NCBI RefSeq assembly: GCF_001975985.1 | Contig: NZ_MTQF01000004.1 | Coordinates: 1 to 64,000 of the forward strand | Direction: 5' to 3' | DNA: 64,000 nucleotides | From: [Flexibacter] sp. ATCC 35103 | GTDB taxonomy: Bacteria > Bacteroidota > Bacteroidia > Flavobacteriales > Flavobacteriaceae | In this document: positions 61,585 to 64,000 of the stretch, one piece after another | How positions within the stretch are numbered: the stretch's first letter is position 1 | Layout of the letters: every line of letters starts with the position of its first letter | Notes under the pieces: model-generated | Seen by the model: only the letters and a program-made list of their open reading frames with translations | Told to the model about the DNA's origin: nothing | Databases searched by the model: none | Made by a program: the position numbers and the translations under genes

Positions 61585-61798
61585 TTTTTCCAGAAGGTAT
61601 ACTGCTTATTCATTACAAACGAAGTTCATTGAACTTCTATTAAAATAAAAGTAACCTTTTTTTGTACGCGGCGGGAGACACAAAAGAATTTCCTGTTCTA
61701 TCATAAGGCTGGAGATTTAGCATCTATAAGAGAATTTACGCTTGGTCTCATTATTCGAAATGACAAAATGAGAGCAAAATTTGCCTAAATTCTGAAAT

Positions 61799-62092
61799 TT
61801 AAAACTTACTTTTCAAATCCATTCTTCTATGGAGAATTCTAATAATTTCAACTTCACTATTTGAAATAATCTGATAAAAAATTATGTGTTCATTTGATTT
61901 AAAACCTAATAATTTATCTGTTATGTTATCATATTTTTTACCAAGATTTGGATTTTCTGCTATTTCCTTACATGAATTTAAAAGTAAAGGATAATATTTA
62001 TCAGCCTGACTTTCTGACCATTCATCATAAGTATAATTCCAAATATTGGTTAAATCTTCAACTGCTTTATTGGTTAAATGATATTTATTCAT
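61799..62092 (-). CDS. parE: ParE-family toxin (RelE/ParE superfamily)
   Basis: The protein has 97 residues, as usual for RelE/ParE toxins. The start YHLTNKAVEDLTNIWNYTYDEW (about 4-25, in part), the block ADKYYPLLLNSCKEIAENPNLGKKYD, and the ending VEIIRILHRRMD are of the ParE subgroup, which poisons DNA gyrase. The start overlaps the antitoxin gene by 8 bases. Confidence 0.9.
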   Translation of the reverse strand: MNKYHLTNKAVEDLTNIWNYTYDEWSESQADKYYPLLLNSCKEIAENPNLGKKYDNITDKLLGFKSNEHIIFYQIISNSEVEIIRILHRRMDLKSKF

Positions 62093-62333
62093 TTTTTCGC
62101 TTCGCTTTTAAACTTTCAAGATGTTTTTTTGCATCGAAGTTTTCTGCACGTCCACTGTCAATTCCGTCCTGAATTGCTTTCTTTAAGATAATTAGTTTAT
62201 TTTCTTCTTCTTCCAAAAGACGTAATCCGGCTCTAACAACTTCGCTTACGTTTTTAAATCTTCCTTCGGCAAGACTATTTTCAATGAAGTTCTCAAAATG
62301 ATTTCCTAGTGATATTGAAGTATTTCGTCCCAT
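62085..62333 (-). CDS. parD: ParD-family antitoxin
   Basis: The protein has 82 residues. The N-terminal ribbon-helix-helix (about 1-45; NTSISLGNHFENFIE, FKNVSEVVRAGLRLLEEEE) binds DNA, and the charged C-terminus (AKKHLESLKAKRKNE) should wrap the toxin. It is the first gene of the operon. The promoter/operator at 62354-62384 is the expected site of autorepression. Confidence 0.9.
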   Translation of the reverse strand: MGRNTSISLGNHFENFIENSLAEGRFKNVSEVVRAGLRLLEEEENKLIILKKAIQDGIDSGRAENFDAKKHLESLKAKRKNE

Positions 62334-62353
62334 AGCAATTTTATAAATTCATC

Positions 62354-62384
62354 CAAAGTTACCAATTTTTGGTAACATTTCAAA
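62354..62384 (-). promoter_or_regulatory. parDE promoter with overlapping operator
   Basis: On the minus strand TTTG (62381-62384), a 19-nt spacer and TAACTTTG (62354-62361) form a full promoter. The inverted repeat GTTACCAA-TTT-TTGGTAAC (62358-62376) covers the -7 box and spacer, as expected for repression by ParD/ParE. The start codon is about 21 bases downstream. Confidence 0.7.
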
Positions 62385-62469
62385 AGTATTATTATTTGTA
62401 ATTTCTATCTGTGTTCACTTTACATAAAATTTTTCTCCTAATACTCTATAAGGAAAGGATTTAAAACTA

Positions 62470-62496
62470 AAAAAGTCCATCATAAGACGGACTTTT
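62470..62496 (-). terminator. Terminator after the BON-LysM gene
   Basis: AAAAAGTCC and GGACTTTTT form a 9-bp stem with a 10-nt loop; on the minus strand the T-run follows the stem. It is 21 bases from the stop codon of the LysM gene. Confidence 0.75.
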
Positions 62497-62516
62497 TATA
62501 ACGACGCATAAATAAA

Positions 62517-62888
62517 TTATGCTGTTGGTATTTTTAATTTCCACCCTGGTTGAATCAGGTCAGGATTTTTAATAACATCTTTATTGGCTTCGTAAATTGC
62601 CTGCCATGAAACACCATGTGCTTTTCCTATTTTAGACAATGAATCGCCACCTTTTACAGTATATTCTGTTGTTGTTCCTTCAGCCACTTCAATATTCATT
62701 ACTACATCAGCCGATCTGAATTCAGGATCTATTTTTCCGTAAGCATTCCAAAGTTTTTCTTTGTCTTCTGCAGATTTTGCCTTACCATCAACATACAATA
62801 CATTGTCTTGTTCTCTAATTTGCAAATTAGATATTCCTAAATTAGTGGCTAAATCTGTTAATTCTTTGTATTTATCTTTTAAACTCAT
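62517..62888 (-). CDS. BON-LysM protein (Kbp/YgaU-like)
   Basis: The protein has 123 residues with a BON domain (about 1-72, with VLYVDGKAKSAEDKEKLWNA) and a C-terminal LysM domain (about 74-121, YTVKGGDSLSKIGKAHGV, WKLKIPT). This is the domain order of E. coli Kbp (YgaU), a cytoplasmic potassium-binding protein, although this one is shorter (about 149 in E. coli). It has no signal peptide, which fits Kbp. It follows the BON lipoprotein gene by 7 bases in the same direction. Confidence 0.88.
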   Translation of the reverse strand: MSLKDKYKELTDLATNLGISNLQIREQDNVLYVDGKAKSAEDKEKLWNAYGKIDPEFRSADVVMNIEVAEGTTTEYTVKGGDSLSKIGKAHGVSWQAIYEANKDVIKNPDLIQPGWKLKIPTA

Positions 62889-62895
62889 AGCGACA

Positions 62896-63375
62896 TTATT
62901 TAATAGTTAATTTATTTTCTACCTTTTTAGGTTTCAATTCCTGTACACTTTTTATCAAATTAGGCAATTGGTCTTTTTTGATATCTCCTGTAAGTGTTAC
63001 CACACCATCCTTAACTGTAGCTGTTACACCATTATAAGTTTTCACCACATCATTTACCGAAGTATTTAAAACACTATCAGCATTAATTTCAACCGGAGCT
63101 TCTGTTGCTACAGGTTCCGGAGCTGGAATTTCGCAGTTGTTTACAACTGTTTTAACCCCTTTAACTCCTTTTACAATACTTTCAGCATTTTGTTTTACTG
63201 TTTCATCGTTACAAGTTCCTGAAATAGTTGCTACTCCTTTTACAACAGATACTTCTACTCCCGGAAGACCGCTAATCTTTGCAGAAATCTCTTTTTGAAT
63301 ATCCGCATCTTTTGGTCCACAAGCCACCAATGTTACGGCAAGCACCATCCCCAATAAAATAGATTTAATTTTCAT
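62896..63375 (-). CDS. BON-domain lipoprotein
   Basis: The protein has 159 residues. The lipobox is LVAC (Cys19). Two BON domains follow (about 28-80, with VSVVKGVATISGTCNDETVKQNAE, and 105-157, with TVKDGVVTLTGDIKKDQLPNLIK, quoted in part), joined by an Ala/Pro/Glu-rich linker. BON proteins bind phospholipid or respond to envelope stress. It should be attached to the periplasmic face of a membrane. It is cotranscribed with the BON-LysM gene. Confidence 0.9.
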   Translation of the reverse strand: MKIKSILLGMVLAVTLVACGPKDADIQKEISAKISGLPGVEVSVVKGVATISGTCNDETVKQNAESIVKGVKGVKTVVNNCEIPAPEPVATEAPVEINADSVLNTSVNDVVKTYNGVTATVKDGVVTLTGDIKKDQLPNLIKSVQELKPKKVENKLTIK

Positions 63376-63488
63376 AATGATATTTTTTTAGTATTAAACA
63401 TATAAAATTAAACGAATAAAAATACTAAATATTACATAATAATCCTACAATTTTTACACTATTCACATTCTTGCGATTTACAGATATA

Positions 63489-63516
63489 AAAAATCCTGAA
63501 TTTAGAGATTCAGGAC
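63489..63516 (-). terminator. Intrinsic terminator on the minus strand
   Basis: TCCTGAAT (63494-63501) pairs with ATTCAGGA (63508-63515) and, on the minus strand, runs into six T. It lies 58 bases beyond the small open frame at 63573-63677 and so marks the end of a transcript that crosses it. Confidence 0.75.
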
Positions 63517-63572
63517 TTCTCATTGAGAAATAAGGTTTAATTAGTTTTACAAAAATTGTATTTGTAGATATC

Positions 63573-63677
63573 TTAAAAATTAAAATTATGAATATTAAAA
63601 AAATAGAATAAAATCAATCCAAAAAAAAGTGCAAAAATCCCAATAACAATAGCAGCAGTAATTAATTTTTTTTTCAT
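63573..63677 (-). CDS. Possible 34-residue membrane peptide
   Basis: ATG at 63677 opens a 34-codon frame: MKKKLITAAIVIGIFALFFG followed by LILFYFFNIHNFNF. A basic start and one hydrophobic helix are typical of small membrane peptides. A good terminator follows and the NTF2-like gene precedes it by 35 bases on the same strand. There is no other evidence that it is translated. Confidence 0.45.
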   Translation of the reverse strand: MKKKLITAAIVIGIFALFFGLILFYFFNIHNFNF

Positions 63678-63712
63678 TGTAGTATATTTTCATTGAATTT
63701 TACGTATAAAAA

Positions 63713-64000
63713 CTATTCATGTTGCGATACATCATTATATTGCCAAAGTACATTTATTATTTTCCATTCTCCATTTGTTTTTACAATGTGCATATAATCT
63801 ATCCATGCATCTGCTAATAGTTTAACAGATGCTGTTCTTGCAGAAACATCTAAAAGCTTTATGTCTTTTCTAGGATTTTTAGGGAATTTATCTCCCTTTG
63901 CATTATAAGTCTCCGCAAGAATAACCATATTCTCTGCAAAATATTCTGATATATAATCTTTTTGAGCAGCCTTACTTCTAAAAACTGATCTCTTTACCAA
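63713..64000 (-). CDS. NTF2-like protein, 5' part cut by the window edge
   Basis: Only the last 95 or so residues are visible (stop at 63713-63715). The sequence ends in an NTF2/lumazine-binding-like pattern: LDVSARTASVKLLADAWIDY, MHIVKTNGEWKIINVLWQY. The frame is open to the edge, so the start lies outside the window. The family includes small enzymes and secreted proteins, and without the N-terminus it cannot be said whether this one is exported. Confidence 0.8.
   Translation of the reverse strand: MVKRSVFRSKAAQKDYISEYFAENMVILAETYNAKGDKFPKNPRKDIKLLDVSARTASVKLLADAWIDYMHIVKTNGEWKIINVLWQYNDVSQHE

Noticed and set aside
1..64000. CRISPR array, prophage, insertion sequence or tRNA genes
   Set aside because: No regularly spaced repeats with unique spacers, no phage structural or integrase genes, no transposase and no cloverleaf-like sequence were found on reading both strands.

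Overview
The window looks like chromosomal DNA from a Flavobacterium or close relative (Bacteroidota, Flavobacteriia). The DNA is AT-rich. Promoter-like sites follow the Bacteroidota TTTG ... TAnnTTTG pattern, and Shine-Dalgarno sequences are mostly absent. Gene families include SusC/SusD, SIMPL, DUF6520, DUF3822 and a fused E1 alpha/beta dehydrogenase. No tRNA, rRNA, CRISPR array, insertion sequence or prophage was recognised. The one certain RNA gene is rnpB (minus strand, about 59164-59472).

Left part (1-15.9 kb), accessory in character: a leftward promoter at the window edge; a TonB-receptor-like outer membrane barrel; then a MauE/DoxX-type membrane redox protein followed by five tandem genes for small exported four-cysteine proteins (DUF6520) and one decayed sixth copy. 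The repeated unit includes a 31-nt hairpin with compensatory base changes. Convergent to this lies a minus-strand operon of SusC, SusD and an S9 prolyl oligopeptidase-like peptidase, which suggests oligopeptide rather than glycan uptake. It has a long leader, and an XRE regulator with palindromic operators diverges from it.

Middle (16-46 kb): regulators (a TPR-AraC membrane protein, an AraC protein), a lipoprotein, a beta-lactamase-family hydrolase and a YheT hydrolase, then mostly core genes: an FAD oxidoreductase, XRE, SIMPL, rhomboid, a lipid A-type acyltransferase, glmM, acpH, ggt, a ClC channel, Fic (fused to a helix-turn-helix), uvrA, RhuM, cupin, LOG, a catalytically dead M1-peptidase-like outer membrane protein, the E1 alpha/beta dehydrogenase and kdsB. 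Intergenic spaces carry several palindromic dispersed repeats.

Right part (46-64 kb): a stand-alone adenylation-carrier-reductase protein, ygiD, a RecD-like helicase, the DUF3822-rsmD pair, a two-component system preceded by three direct repeats at exact 11-bp spacing, panE, a dicarboxylate symporter, rnpB, an SDR/NTF2 pair divergent from a frameshifted HxlR regulator, a ParDE toxin-antitoxin pair with a promoter overlapping its operator, and BON/LysM envelope-stress-type genes. The last gene is cut by the window edge.

Family assignments come from reading motifs in the translated sequence. No database search was run.
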